Source: Billgrantia zhangzhouensis
Lineage (GTDB): Bacteria; Pseudomonadota; Gammaproteobacteria; Pseudomonadales; Halomonadaceae
Length of the DNA: 64,000 bases
Assembly (NCBI RefSeq): GCF_021404465.1
Contig: NZ_JABFTT010000001.1
Coordinates: 248,001 to 312,000 of the forward strand
Direction: 5' to 3'
Shown: positions 27,310 through 35,266 of the stretch, piece after piece
Position numbering within the stretch: the stretch's first letter is position 1
How the letters are laid out: each line of letters opens with the position of its first letter
Notes under the pieces: model-generated
The model's database searches: none
The model's input: the letters and a program-made list of their open reading frames with translations, nothing else
Told to the model about the DNA's origin: nothing
Translations under genes and position numbers: made by a program

Positions 27310-28554
27310 TCAGGTGACGAGCCGGTCCTGTAACCAGCCGCGGATCGCCTCGCCGGCCAGGGCTTGCCCACTGGGCTCGCCAGCCGCGAGGGGCTGACCG
27401 TGATGAGTGCCGCGGACCGTCGCCTGGTCCTTGTCAGAGGTGCCCAGAGCGTCGAAGATCGCGGAGATCTCCTCGGGAAAGACACAGGCATCCGCGGTGT
27501 AGCGCACGACGAAGGTCGGCTGATCGATAACCGGGGCACAGCGCAGTACCCCAGCCTTCGAGGAGAGCCCTGACCAGGTCGACAGCCAGCTCTCCGGCGT
27601 ACAGACCTTGCCGAAGCCGACCCCGTTCATATTGGTCTTGAACGGGTCACGTCCCCAGAGTGAGCCGAGCGTGCGGTCGGTCGGATCGAGGGAAAGATCC
27701 CAGTTGCGCAGATCGGCATCCGTACGCGGCACCTCGAAAATATGCTGCCAGCCCGCCAACAATTGCTCATGGTCGGAAGCCTCGCCGGCTTTCACCCGGG
27801 CGCGTGCCTCCATACGTTCGCTGATCATGTCCCGAGCAGTTTGGTCGATTCGGTCGACACGGGCTCTCTGGGCAGCCCGGTAGCGATCGATGAAGTCGGG
27901 AGCGTAGGTCGCTCCATTCGGTGTGAAGCCGTTCTCGGTGGAGAAAGGAAAGAGGGCAGGATCCAGGGAGAGCGGGTCACGTTCATCGGTGACGGAGGGA
28001 TCCAGCGAGTTCATGAGCAGCAGGCCCTGACCAGGGTGCGGTGCTACCAGCACCAGCAGGTCGGGCCTGGCCATCGGAGCTTTGGAGAGCTTCACCGGTC
28101 GTCCGGCGGGCGTGTGCGTCTCGCGATGTGATGGGGGCAGGTTGGCCTGCTCAGTGTAGAAAGCATAGAGCCCGCCGCCGCCCGAGTTGCCGACGAGTAT
28201 AAGCTGCTCGTAGCCCCGGTCCTTCAGAAAGGCCGTCCCGGTATCGACGTCCAGCAATGCTAGTTCGTGCTCTAGCCTCAGGTCGTTGCCTGGGTTGCGG
28301 GATCCCTGGACCCATACCGCGGCGCCAGCGTCGAGCAGCTCAGGGACAAGGTAGTGGGTGGCTAGGATCTCGCGCGGGTGCATCAGGCAGCAGACGGCTC
28401 GCTCGCCACCGCGACGATAGAGATAGCCGGTGATGTTGGCGCCATCGACCGTCGTAAGGGTGTGGACCGAGGCGATCATGTCAGTTGGCAGCCGCGCTGG
28501 GTCCCACTGCGCGCCCCGGAGCCCGGCCAGTGGCTTGAAGTCTACAGAAGACAT
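27310..28554 (-). CDS. Alpha/beta hydrolase of the catabolic cluster
   Basis: 414 residues from the ATG at 28554, which has AGGAGG 6 bases before it; the frame opens earlier but across the operator. The nucleophile elbow is LILVGNSGGGGLYAFY (G-x-S-x-G). A late His occurs in VRGTHHGQPLAAGEPSGQAL, and an Asp/Glu pair near ADACVFPEEISA may complete the triad. At over 400 residues it is larger than simple esterases. It is the first gene after the palindromic operator and precedes the ligase. It probably hydrolyses an ester, amide or ring-cleavage product, but nothing shows which. Confidence 0.72.
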   Translation of the reverse strand: MSSVDFKPLAGLRGAQWDPARLPTDMIASVHTLTTVDGANITGYLYRRGGERAVCCLMHPREILATHYLVPELLDAGAAVWVQGSRNPGNDLRLEHELALLDVDTGTAFLKDRGYEQLILVGNSGGGGLYAFYTEQANLPPSHRETHTPAGRPVKLSKAPMARPDLLVLVAPHPGQGLLLMNSLDPSVTDERDPLSLDPALFPFSTENGFTPNGATYAPDFIDRYRAAQRARVDRIDQTARDMISERMEARARVKAGEASDHEQLLAGWQHIFEVPRTDADLRNWDLSLDPTDRTLGSLWGRDPFKTNMNGVGFGKVCTPESWLSTWSGLSSKAGVLRCAPVIDQPTFVVRYTADACVFPEEISAIFDALGTSDKDQATVRGTHHGQPLAAGEPSGQALAGEAIRGWLQDRLVT

Positions 28555-28587
28555 CGTGGCCTCCTTGTGTTGTTGTCTTATGAGACT

Positions 28588-28620
28588 ACCCATTTATTGA
28601 TATGATATCAATAAATGGGT
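28588..28620. promoter_or_regulatory. Palindromic operator upstream of the hydrolase-ligase operon
   Basis: A perfect 33-bp palindrome (16+1+16) centred on G28604, with arms reading ACCCATTTATTGATAT and its complement. It sits 34 bases before the hydrolase ATG, where a repressor would block the promoter. The core CATTTATTGA-N7-TCAATAAA recurs at 29693-29717 beside the divergent TetR gene, so both are probably bound by that regulator. Confidence 0.75.
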
Positions 28621-28685
28621 GCAGAATGAGAAATGAGTCTACGCCTGTTGCCGGTAGATAGTTGTAAACCGGCAGTATGGACGGG

Positions 28686-28946
28686 TCAGAGTGCTCTCTT
28701 GGTCCCGACGACACGCACCTCGTCGCGCCCCCAGTGGGCGATCTCGCCGTTTAGGCCGCCGGTGAAGATGCCGTACCAGACCGCGGGCTTCATCTTCATC
28801 GCTTTGCGGTCGAAGGTCAGCTCGTCCGGTGCGGATATCGTCCAATAGCCCTTCACGGGACCGGTAATCGTCACGGCTGTTTTTTCACGCATGGTGTCGA
28901 CCATTGCCTGGAATTCGGGGACATCGATGACATGTACCTCGATCAT
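28686..28946 (-). CDS. Small protein coupled to the VOC gene, function unknown
   Basis: 86 residues starting at the ATG at 28946, which overlaps the VOC stop by 4 bases. It begins MIEVHVIDVPEFQAMVDTMR, then ITGPVKGYWTISAPDELTFD and KPAVWYGIFTGGLNGEIAHW. There is no signal peptide or membrane segment; it looks like a compact alpha/beta or beta-rich fold. I do not recognise the family. Tight coupling suggests it is a partner subunit or cofactor protein of the VOC enzyme. Confidence 0.7.
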   Translation of the reverse strand: MIEVHVIDVPEFQAMVDTMREKTAVTITGPVKGYWTISAPDELTFDRKAMKMKPAVWYGIFTGGLNGEIAHWGRDEVRVVGTKRAL

Positions 28947-29650
28947 TTGGCGTCCTCCTTCTTGTAGGTGTCGACCAGTTTGGCTTTGCGGCGCCATACG
29001 GCATCGATGTCATCCATCAGTCGACTCGCGGCGCGGGCTTCGGACTCTACCTCCATCGCGGCCTGCATCGTTAGGCGGGCGTCCACCTCGTCGATCTCCT
29101 GGGTCTCGCGAAGACGCCGGGTGATTTCCACCGGATAGCCGTTCGGGTCGGTGAAATAGATCGACTCCAGGATCTCGTGCCGGGTGTAGGGCGACACTTG
29201 GATGCCACGCTTCTCCAGCGTTTCCTTCCACGAGACCAACTCTTCCTCGCTGTCTACGGCCCAGGCGGTGTGGGTGGCGAAGTAGAAGTGGTGTCCCTCG
29301 GGGGTGTACTTCTCGGGGCGCTCGCTGCCGATGTAGTAGAAGAAGGCGATGGTGGCGTCTTTCCCCGCATCGAAAAAGAAGTGCAGGAAGTCGTGGTGTC
29401 CCGGGGGGCCCCAGCCGCGCGCCGTGATAGCATGTACCAGCGGTAGGCCGAGCACATCGCGGTAGAACTCCACCGTCTCGTTCAGTTTCCAGGTCGGGCG
29501 GGCGGTGTGATCGACCCCGTGCAGGGCCAGCTGGATGCCATCATCCACGGCGTGCCTCACACCAGCGAGGTCGCCCGTGCCGATGCCCATCGCCTCGTTG
29601 AAGCTCTTCGCCGAGGAGGCGTCGTCGCGCGTTGCAAGCTTCTCGGTCAT
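28943..29650 (-). CDS. VOC-superfamily protein, possible ring-cleavage dioxygenase
   Basis: 235 residues. The central part is a vicinal-oxygen-chelate (glyoxalase/extradiol dioxygenase) fold: HGVDHTARPTWKLNETVEFY supplies the first His, HFYFATHTAWAVDSEEELVS the second, and YFTDPNGYPVEITRRL the metal Glu. Polar N- and C-terminal extensions of about 40 residues each flank it. The family includes extradiol dioxygenases, so it may be the ring-opening enzyme that the cluster otherwise lacks; this is inference. It heads the leftward transcript from the shared TetR promoter region and is coupled to the 86-residue protein. Confidence 0.78.
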   Translation of the reverse strand: MTEKLATRDDASSAKSFNEAMGIGTGDLAGVRHAVDDGIQLALHGVDHTARPTWKLNETVEFYRDVLGLPLVHAITARGWGPPGHHDFLHFFFDAGKDATIAFFYYIGSERPEKYTPEGHHFYFATHTAWAVDSEEELVSWKETLEKRGIQVSPYTRHEILESIYFTDPNGYPVEITRRLRETQEIDEVDARLTMQAAMEVESEARAASRLMDDIDAVWRRKAKLVDTYKKEDAK

Positions 29651-29692
29651 TGCAGTCGCTCCTTTCGAATCTTCGTGTCAGTAGAATACTGG

Positions 29693-29719
29693 CATTTATT
29701 GAGGCTATGTCAATAAAAA
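29693..29719. promoter_or_regulatory. Second TetR operator between the VOC and TetR genes
   Basis: CATTTATTGA, 7 bases, then TCAATAAAAA: the same half-sites and spacing as the perfect palindrome at 28588-28620, less symmetric on the right. It lies between the two divergent starts (VOC at 29650, TetR at 29761) and would let the regulator control both. Confidence 0.7.
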
Positions 29720-29760
29720 GAGACTTGCAAGGAAATTTGATAGTGTGGCAATTTTAGTGC

Positions 29761-30492
29761 ATGGAAAAGACATTAAAAACGAAGCGGCGTGGCCGCGGGC
29801 GGCCGCGGTTGGACGGTGGCAACGGTGAGGGGATCGTCAGCCGGGAGGCGGTGATCGACCTGGCCTACGAGCTGGCCCGAAGCGAACCCCTTGAGGATGT
29901 CTCCTTCGTTAGGCTGGCCAAGGTGCTGGGCGTGGTCCCTGGTGCGCTGCACTACCATATCGGCACTAAGGACGATCTGACCTCCGCCATCCTCAACCGC
30001 TTCTATAAGCAGTTGCTGGCACGGCTGAGAGAGATCCCCGAGGACCTGCCCTGGCGGGAACGCCTTCGCCAGTTCGCCTGCATCCTGATGGCCAGCGAAC
30101 GCGATCATCGCGGTGCGGCCGAGTATATCCAGACGAAGGCCAGGTTCCGCGTATTCCAGAAGGTCCGGGCGGGGGAGACTGACTACGGGGCCGCTTACCT
30201 GGATCATGTCTTTAGTCTGTTCCGTGAGGCGGGCTTCGACGCCGAGCAGAGCGCGATGTTCTACCATGTGCTCGCCCTCCACTGTTTGGCCGCTGCTAAT
30301 TCCCACGTGGCACGCCTGGAACCGGCGGAGCATGAGCATTTCCTGCTTAAGCAGGCGAGTACTTTTTCTGCAGGGACAATGCCTGGCCTCGACTTTGCCA
30401 TTAAGGCCTTTACTGGTATCCGGGCAGACGATGCCTTCGAATTCGGTTTGGAGGCGCTGCTGGATCGTTTCGCCGCCGTCCGCGGGGGTTAA
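29761..30492 (+). CDS. TetR-family regulator of the catabolic cluster
   Basis: 243 residues. A basic start (KTKRRGRGRPRLDGGNGEG) leads into a TetR HTH: REAVIDLAYELARSEPLEDV and then LAKVLGVVPGALHYHIGTKD. The C-terminal two-thirds is helical, resembling TetR_C effector domains. It is divergent from the VOC gene, with an operator in the 110-bp gap and a matching site upstream of the hydrolase. The expected role is repression relieved by the aromatic acid or its CoA ester. Confidence 0.88.
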   Translation: MEKTLKTKRRGRGRPRLDGGNGEGIVSREAVIDLAYELARSEPLEDVSFVRLAKVLGVVPGALHYHIGTKDDLTSAILNRFYKQLLARLREIPEDLPWRERLRQFACILMASERDHRGAAEYIQTKARFRVFQKVRAGETDYGAAYLDHVFSLFREAGFDAEQSAMFYHVLALHCLAAANSHVARLEPAEHEHFLLKQASTFSAGTMPGLDFAIKAFTGIRADDAFEFGLEALLDRFAAVRGG

Positions 30493-30539
30493 AAACAGCG
30501 TTCAGGTGGTGCACGGTAGCGTGCCTTTCAGCTTGTGAT

Positions 30540-30632
30540 TCAGACAACGCTCGCGACATGACCGGGCACTCCAGCGGCAGCCAGCAAGCTGCGGCAGGTG
30601 CGGCGCAGGTCATGCACGGTGATGTGCGTGAA
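30540..30632 (-). pseudogene. Tyrosine integrase C-terminal remnant
   Basis: Just past the yicC stop, in another frame, the minus strand reads ITVHDLRRTCRSLLAAAGVP followed by GHVASVV and a stop. HDLRRT-x-x-S-x-L--AGVP is the box II active-site region of phage/island integrases (catalytic H-x-x-R). Only about 30 residues remain and the downstream Tyr is lost. It is a fossil of an island integration next to yicC. Confidence 0.75.
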
Positions 30633-30634
30633 TA

Positions 30635-31513
30635 TCACTCGATATTCTGGATCTGCTCCCTCATCTGCTCGATCAGCACCTTGAGCTCCACCGCGCAGCG
30701 GGTGGTACTGGCCACTGCCGACTTGGAGGAGAGGGTGTTGGCCTCGCGGTTGAGTTCCTGCATCAGGAAGTCGAGGCGGCGCCCCTTGGGGCCCTTCTGG
30801 TCGAGCTGGCGTGCCACTTCGCCGACATGGGTCTCGAGCCGGTCGAGCTCCTCGTCGACGTCCGCTTTCTGGGCGAGCAAGACCAGCTCGGCCTCCAGAC
30901 GCTGAGGCTCCAGTTCGGCCTTGACCGCTTCGAGCCGCTCCAGCAGCAGAACGCGCTGGCGCTCGAGGATCTCCGGCATCAGCCGGCGCACCTCGGCAAC
31001 CTGCTCGCGCACGCCGGCCAGGCGCTCGCGAATCAGGGCGGCGAGCTTGTCGCCTTCGCGGGCGCGAGCCTCGATCAGTTCGTCGAGTGCGGCTTCGAAC
31101 AGTGCCGTGGCTTCCGCCTTCACCGCATCTAGGTCGACACCTTGCGACTCGAGCACGCCGGGGTGGTCGAGCAGCGAGAGGGCGTCGGGCATGGCGACTT
31201 GGGGCAGTGTCTCGCGAATCTCGCCCAGCGCTGCGGCCAGGGCGGCTAGCCGGGTATGGTTGACGGCCAGGGTCTCGCTCACGTCGGTGGGTTCGAAGCG
31301 CAGGTGGCATTCCACCTTGCCGCGCGCCAGGCGCGTTCGCAGCGCCTCGCGAAAGGCGGGCTCGAGGTCGCGCAGTGCCTCGGGGAGCCGGAAGAAGGGC
31401 TCCAGGTAGCGCTGGTTCACCGAACGCAGCTCCAGTTGCAGGCTGCCCCAGTCGCTCTCGCGGCTCTGACGGGCAAAGGCGGTCATGCTGTGTACCTTGC
31501 TATGGGCGACCAT
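30635..31513 (-). CDS. yicC: YicC family endoribonuclease
   Basis: 292 residues from the ATG at 31513 (GAGGAG 5 bases upstream). The N-terminal [20 protein letters not shown] and [17 protein letters not shown] are YicC hallmarks, and the C-terminal DUF1732 region has [20 protein letters not shown] and [17 protein letters not shown]. YicC is a hexameric RNase linked to small-RNA decay and stationary-phase growth. It is divergent from rph, the order seen in many gammaproteobacteria. The earlier ATG at 31621 would read through the divergent promoter and is less likely. Confidence 0.92.
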   Translation of the reverse strand: MVAHSKVHSMTAFARQSRESDWGSLQLELRSVNQRYLEPFFRLPEALRDLEPAFREALRTRLARGKVECHLRFEPTDVSETLAVNHTRLAALAAALGEIRETLPQVAMPDALSLLDHPGVLESQGVDLDAVKAEATALFEAALDELIEARAREGDKLAALIRERLAGVREQVAEVRRLMPEILERQRVLLLERLEAVKAELEPQRLEAELVLLAQKADVDEELDRLETHVGEVARQLDQKGPKGRRLDFLMQELNREANTLSSKSAVASTTRCAVELKVLIEQMREQIQNIE

Positions 31514-31681
31514 GGCGACTCCTCGTTCGATCGGCTGCGCCGTTGCTGGCCAGCCCGGCGACATCTCGGGACAAGGAGTGTAACCGATTCCCTGCCCCGA
31601 CCGTGTAGAATGGCCAGCCATTCGATGCTTCGCTTATGCCGCGACATCGTCCCGATCGTTCTTCGTCTTTCGAGAGGTACC

Positions 31682-32419
31682 ATGGCTTCCCAACCCTCAC
31701 GCCCGAGCGGGCGGCGCCCCGACCAGCCCCGCGAGATCCGCCTGACCCGCGACTACACGCGCCACGCCGAGGGCTCCGTGCTGGTGGAGTTCGGCGACAC
31801 CAAGGTGCTGTGCAACGCCAGCGTCGAGGCCGGCGTGCCGCGCTGGCTACGCGGCAAGGGACAGGGTTGGGTCACCGCCGAGTACGGCATGCTGCCGCGC
31901 GCCACCCACACCCGTGGCGGTCGCGAGGCGGCCCGTGGCAAGCAGGGCGGGCGCACGCTGGAGATCCAGCGCTTGATCGGACGTTCACTGCGCGCCGCGG
32001 TGAACCTGAAGAAGCTGGGCGAATTCACCGTCACCGTGGACTGCGACGTGATCCAGGCCGACGGCGGTACCCGCACCGCCTCGATCACTGGCGGCTGCGT
32101 TGCGCTGGTGGATGCCATTCGCTATCTGCAGCGCAAGAAAATGATCAAGGGCGACCCCTTCGTGCAGTTGATCGGCTCGGTCTCGGTGGGGCTCTACAAG
32201 GGCGTGCCGGTAGTCGATCTCGACTACCCCGAGGACAGCGCCGCCGAAACCGACATGAACGTGGTGATGGCCGAGCCGGGCGGGCTGATCGAGGTGCAGG
32301 GCACCGCCGAGGCGGGGGTGTTCTCCCGCGAGCAGCTCAACGCCATGCTCGAGCTTGCCGAGAACGCCGGCGCCCAGCTCTTCGAGCATCAGCGCGAGGC
32401 CTTGGGTATTCGTCGCTGA
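31682..32419 (+). CDS. rph: Ribonuclease PH
   Basis: 245 residues, close to the usual 238. It is a phosphorolytic 3'-5' exoribonuclease that trims tRNA 3' ends, with inorganic phosphate as co-substrate. Motifs: [40 protein letters not shown] (phosphate-binding Arg), [20 protein letters not shown] and [20 protein letters not shown] with the catalytic Asp pair. The ATG at 31682 is preceded by GAGAGG. It sits beside crc and pyrE, as in Pseudomonas. Confidence 0.95.
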   Translation: MASQPSRPSGRRPDQPREIRLTRDYTRHAEGSVLVEFGDTKVLCNASVEAGVPRWLRGKGQGWVTAEYGMLPRATHTRGGREAARGKQGGRTLEIQRLIGRSLRAAVNLKKLGEFTVTVDCDVIQADGGTRTASITGGCVALVDAIRYLQRKKMIKGDPFVQLIGSVSVGLYKGVPVVDLDYPEDSAAETDMNVVMAEPGGLIEVQGTAEAGVFSREQLNAMLELAENAGAQLFEHQREALGIRR

Positions 32420-32491
32420 ACCAAAACGCAGTGCGCCGGCATCCAATGCCGGCGCACTGCAGCCCGAGTCGGGCGCGACGAAGGGGCGAGC

Positions 32492-33259
32492 TTACAGCGT
32501 CAGGTCGTACTCGACGAACAGCGGGGCGTACTCGCTGAAGGTAGCATCGTAGTCGATCCAGGCATCGACCACATGGCGGCGCAGATTGGGCCCGACGATC
32601 TGATAGTCGATCCGCCAGCCTTCCTGGCGCGAGCGCGGCATTTCCTGGTCGAGCTTGGGCCAGTAGGTGTACTCGCCGGCGTCGCGGTTGATCTCGCGGA
32701 AAGTGTCGATGAAGCCGGTGGGGCCGAACACCTGATCCATCCAGGCCCGCTCCTCGGGCTTGAAGCCCGGCGTGGTCTGGTTGTCGGCCCAGTTCTCCAG
32801 GTCGATGGTCTTGTGGGCGATGTGCCAGGTGCCGCAGATGATGTACTCACGCCGCTTGCGCGCCATCTTGTTCAGGTATTCCTGGTACTGGGCCATGAAG
32901 GCCTGCTTGGCGTCATAGTCGCTGCCATCGGGCATCAGGAAGCTGACAATGCTGAAGCGGTCGTAGTCGGCCTGCAGGAAGCGCGCCTCATGGTCGCACT
33001 GGGGGAAGCCGAGGCCGTACATGATCGCCTTGGGTATCTTGCGGCAGTAAAGACCCACGCCGGAGAAGTCGTCCTGTTCGGCGTCCAGGAAGTAGCCTTC
33101 GTAGCCCTCCGGGTACAGAATGCTGTCATCGAGTTCGAAGCTCTTGGCTTTGAGATTCTGAACGCAGATGACGTCGGCGTCCTGTTCGGCCAGCCAGTCG
33201 AGGAAGCCTCGTCCGACAGCCTCGCGGATTCCGTTGACATTGATGGTGGCAATTTTCAT
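32492..33259 (-). CDS. crc: Crc, catabolite repression control protein (inactive ExoIII fold)
   Basis: 255 residues from the ATG at 33259 (KIATINVNGIREAVGRGFLD). It has the exonuclease III fold, but the catalytic residues are replaced. The usual QET metal Glu region is VICVQNLKAKSF, the GDWNIAH loop is CGTWHIAH, and the terminal SDHAP is SEYAP. This set of changes, the phrase HIAHKTIDLENW and the location between rph and pyrE match Pseudomonas Crc, which has no nuclease activity. There Crc joins Hfq on mRNAs to block translation of catabolic genes when preferred carbon sources are present. It could control the betaine and aromatic operons in this window (inference). An xthA label would be an over-reading. 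Confidence 0.85.
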   Translation of the reverse strand: MKIATINVNGIREAVGRGFLDWLAEQDADVICVQNLKAKSFELDDSILYPEGYEGYFLDAEQDDFSGVGLYCRKIPKAIMYGLGFPQCDHEARFLQADYDRFSIVSFLMPDGSDYDAKQAFMAQYQEYLNKMARKRREYIICGTWHIAHKTIDLENWADNQTTPGFKPEERAWMDQVFGPTGFIDTFREINRDAGEYTYWPKLDQEMPRSRQEGWRIDYQIVGPNLRRHVVDAWIDYDATFSEYAPLFVEYDLTL

Positions 33260-33453
33260 ACATGGTCCCTTTGACGTCGCGCGTGTATGATACCCGACGT
33301 TTCGACGTTTGGGTAAATGGCTCGCATGGATATTCATGGTAGGACACAGATTCCACATCCATGGGGGCGTAAACCGGGCTTGTGAACAGCGCTTTGAACA
33401 GAGCCTTGAACAAGAGTCTTATGAATAGCAGGGGGAGTGCCGTGTCGGCCAGC

Positions 33454-34125
33454 ATGCAAGCCTACCAGCGGGAGTTCATCGGGTTCGCGATCGAACAGGG
33501 CGTGCTGAAGTTCGGCGAGTTCACCCTCAAGTCGGGCCGCGTCAGCCCCTATTTCTTCAATGCCGGCCTGTTTCGTACCGGCAGCTCCCTGGCGCAGTTG
33601 GGGCGCTTCTATGCCAATGCCATCGAGGCCAGTGGCGTGCCGTTCGACGTGCTGTTCGGCCCCGCCTACAAGGGCATCCCGCTGGCGGCCACCGCCGCGG
33701 TGGCGCTGGCCGATCATCACGGTCGTGACCTGCCCTTCGCCTTCAACCGAAAGGAGGCGAAGGACCACGGCGAAGGCGGCAACATCGTCGGTGCCGAGCT
33801 TGCCGGGCGCATCCTGATCATCGACGACGTGATTACCGCGGGCACCGCCATTCGCGAAGTGATGGCGTTGATCGAAGCCGCCGGTGCCGAGGCCGCCGGC
33901 GTGGTGATCGCGCTGGATCGCCAGGAGCGTGGCCAGGCCGAAAAGAGTGCCATCCAGGAAGTCGAGTCGCGCTACGGCATGCCGGTGGTCAGTATCGTTA
34001 CGCTGGACATGGTGCTGGCCTACCTCGAGGAGCGGGGCGGCGAGGCTTTCCAGCGCCACGCCGAGGCGATCCGTGACTACCGGGCGCGCTATGGCGTGAG
34101 TGTCGATCAAGAATTAGACCTGTAA
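33454..34125 (+). CDS. pyrE: Orotate phosphoribosyltransferase
   Basis: 223 residues from the ATG at 33454 ([20 protein letters not shown]), the conserved family start. A GTG at 33442 has a better spaced GGGGGAG and would add four residues. The PRPP-binding loop is [18 protein letters not shown], and [17 protein letters not shown] is the catalytic flexible loop. The enzyme makes OMP from orotate and PRPP in pyrimidine synthesis. It is divergent from crc and 13 bases upstream of yfaZ. Confidence 0.95.
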   Translation: MQAYQREFIGFAIEQGVLKFGEFTLKSGRVSPYFFNAGLFRTGSSLAQLGRFYANAIEASGVPFDVLFGPAYKGIPLAATAAVALADHHGRDLPFAFNRKEAKDHGEGGNIVGAELAGRILIIDDVITAGTAIREVMALIEAAGAEAAGVVIALDRQERGQAEKSAIQEVESRYGMPVVSIVTLDMVLAYLEERGGEAFQRHAEAIRDYRARYGVSVDQELDL

Positions 34126-34138
34126 AAGGAGCCAATCT

Positions 34139-34708
34139 ATGACGTCTCTCGTCAATCACATTGCCAAGGCCGCCCTGGTGGGCGGCGCGCTGCTGGTCGC
34201 GGCCAGCGCCCATGCCGCCGGCGGTCTGGATCTCAATCTGGGGCCCGACGCCGTGCAGTTCGAAGCCGCCGGCGAGATCACCCATGGCATAGCCCTGGGA
34301 GGGGGAGTGATTCACAGCGACTATCGCGAGGACGCCACCATCTACCATGCCCAGCTGCTGGGCGTGCAGCGCAACCGCGAACGCGACGTGGGCATCGGCG
34401 CACGTTGGACCCAATTCGATACGGACCATGGTAACGGTGGCGGTCTGGGCCTGGGCGGCTACGGCTACGTCTATCTTCCCCAGGCGCCGGCCGTCTCGCT
34501 GGGCGGCTACGGCTTCTACACGCCCGGTGCGGTGACCAGCGGTGACCTGGAGGACGGCTATGAGGTAGGCGTGCGTGCGCGCTACGCCTTCACGCCCAAC
34601 GTCGATGGATACATCGGTCTGCGCCAGGCGGCGGCCGACTTCGACAACCGACACGGTAACCGTACCCTCGATCGTGGCGCACAGGTCGGCGTTCGCCTGA
34701 GCTTCTGA
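34139..34708 (+). CDS. YfaZ family outer-membrane protein
   Basis: 189 residues. A signal peptide occupies residues 1-26 (AALVGGALLVAASAHAA). The mature protein is Gly- and aromatic-rich with alternating strands and ends in GAQVGVRLSF, a terminal Phe typical of beta-barrels. Its length and the pattern GGYGYVYLP fit the YfaZ family, of unknown transport role. It lies 13 bases after pyrE and is probably co-transcribed. Confidence 0.72.
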   Translation: MTSLVNHIAKAALVGGALLVAASAHAAGGLDLNLGPDAVQFEAAGEITHGIALGGGVIHSDYREDATIYHAQLLGVQRNRERDVGIGARWTQFDTDHGNGGGLGLGGYGYVYLPQAPAVSLGGYGFYTPGAVTSGDLEDGYEVGVRARYAFTPNVDGYIGLRQAAADFDNRHGNRTLDRGAQVGVRLSF

Positions 34709-34726
34709 TCGCTCGTTCACCGAGCC

Positions 34727-34750
34727 AGCGGGCCCCTGCGGGGGCCCGCA
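34727..34750 (+). terminator. GC-rich hairpin after yfaZ
   Basis: GCGGGCCCC, a short TGC loop, then GGGGGCCCGC. It has no T-run, so it may be a weak or factor-assisted terminator or a processing hairpin before trmL. Confidence 0.4.
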
Positions 34751-34771
34751 CGCGTTCCGGCAGGCTTACCC

Positions 34772-35266
34772 ATGCTCGATGTCGTGCTGTTCGAACCCGA
34801 GATCCCGCCCAATACCGGCAACCTGATTCGGCTGTGCGCCAACAGCGGTTTTCGCCTGCACCTGATCGAACCGCTGGGCTTCGTGCTCGACGACAAGCGC
34901 CTACGCCGTGCGGGGCTCGACTACCACGAGTGGGCCGCCGTGCGCGTGCACCGCGACTGGCTGGCCTTTGTCGAGGCCGTGAAACCGGAGCGCGTCTTTG
35001 CCGTTTCCACCCGCGGGCGCACCGGCTACCATGAGCCCAGCTATTGTCCTGGTGACGTGCTGTTGTTCGGTCCCGAGACCCGCGGCCTGCCCCAGGCCAT
35101 GCTCGACGCTCTGCCGCCGGAGCAGTGCCTACGCATCCCCATGCTGCCCGACAGCCGCAGTCTCAATCTCTCCAACGCCTGCGCCATCCTGGTGTTCGAG
35201 GCCTGGCGTCAGCTCGGCTTCGCCGGTGCGGCGGAGTTAGACAGGCCAACCGAGGCACGCCCATGA
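34772..35266 (+). CDS. trmL: tRNA (cytidine/uridine-2'-O-)-methyltransferase
   Basis: 164 residues of the SPOUT class, the usual TrmL length. [20 protein letters not shown] and [17 protein letters not shown] start it; the SAM knot is [15 protein letters not shown] and [20 protein letters not shown]. TrmL methylates the wobble ribose of tRNA-Leu isoacceptors. Its stop overlaps the rep start by 4 bases. Confidence 0.92.
   Translation: MLDVVLFEPEIPPNTGNLIRLCANSGFRLHLIEPLGFVLDDKRLRRAGLDYHEWAAVRVHRDWLAFVEAVKPERVFAVSTRGRTGYHEPSYCPGDVLLFGPETRGLPQAMLDALPPEQCLRIPMLPDSRSLNLSNACAILVFEAWRQLGFAGAAELDRPTEARP

Noticed and set aside
32492..33259. Calling the gene exonuclease III (xthA)
   Set aside because: The metal-binding Glu, the Asp/Asn pair and the catalytic His are all replaced, and the gene order matches crc.
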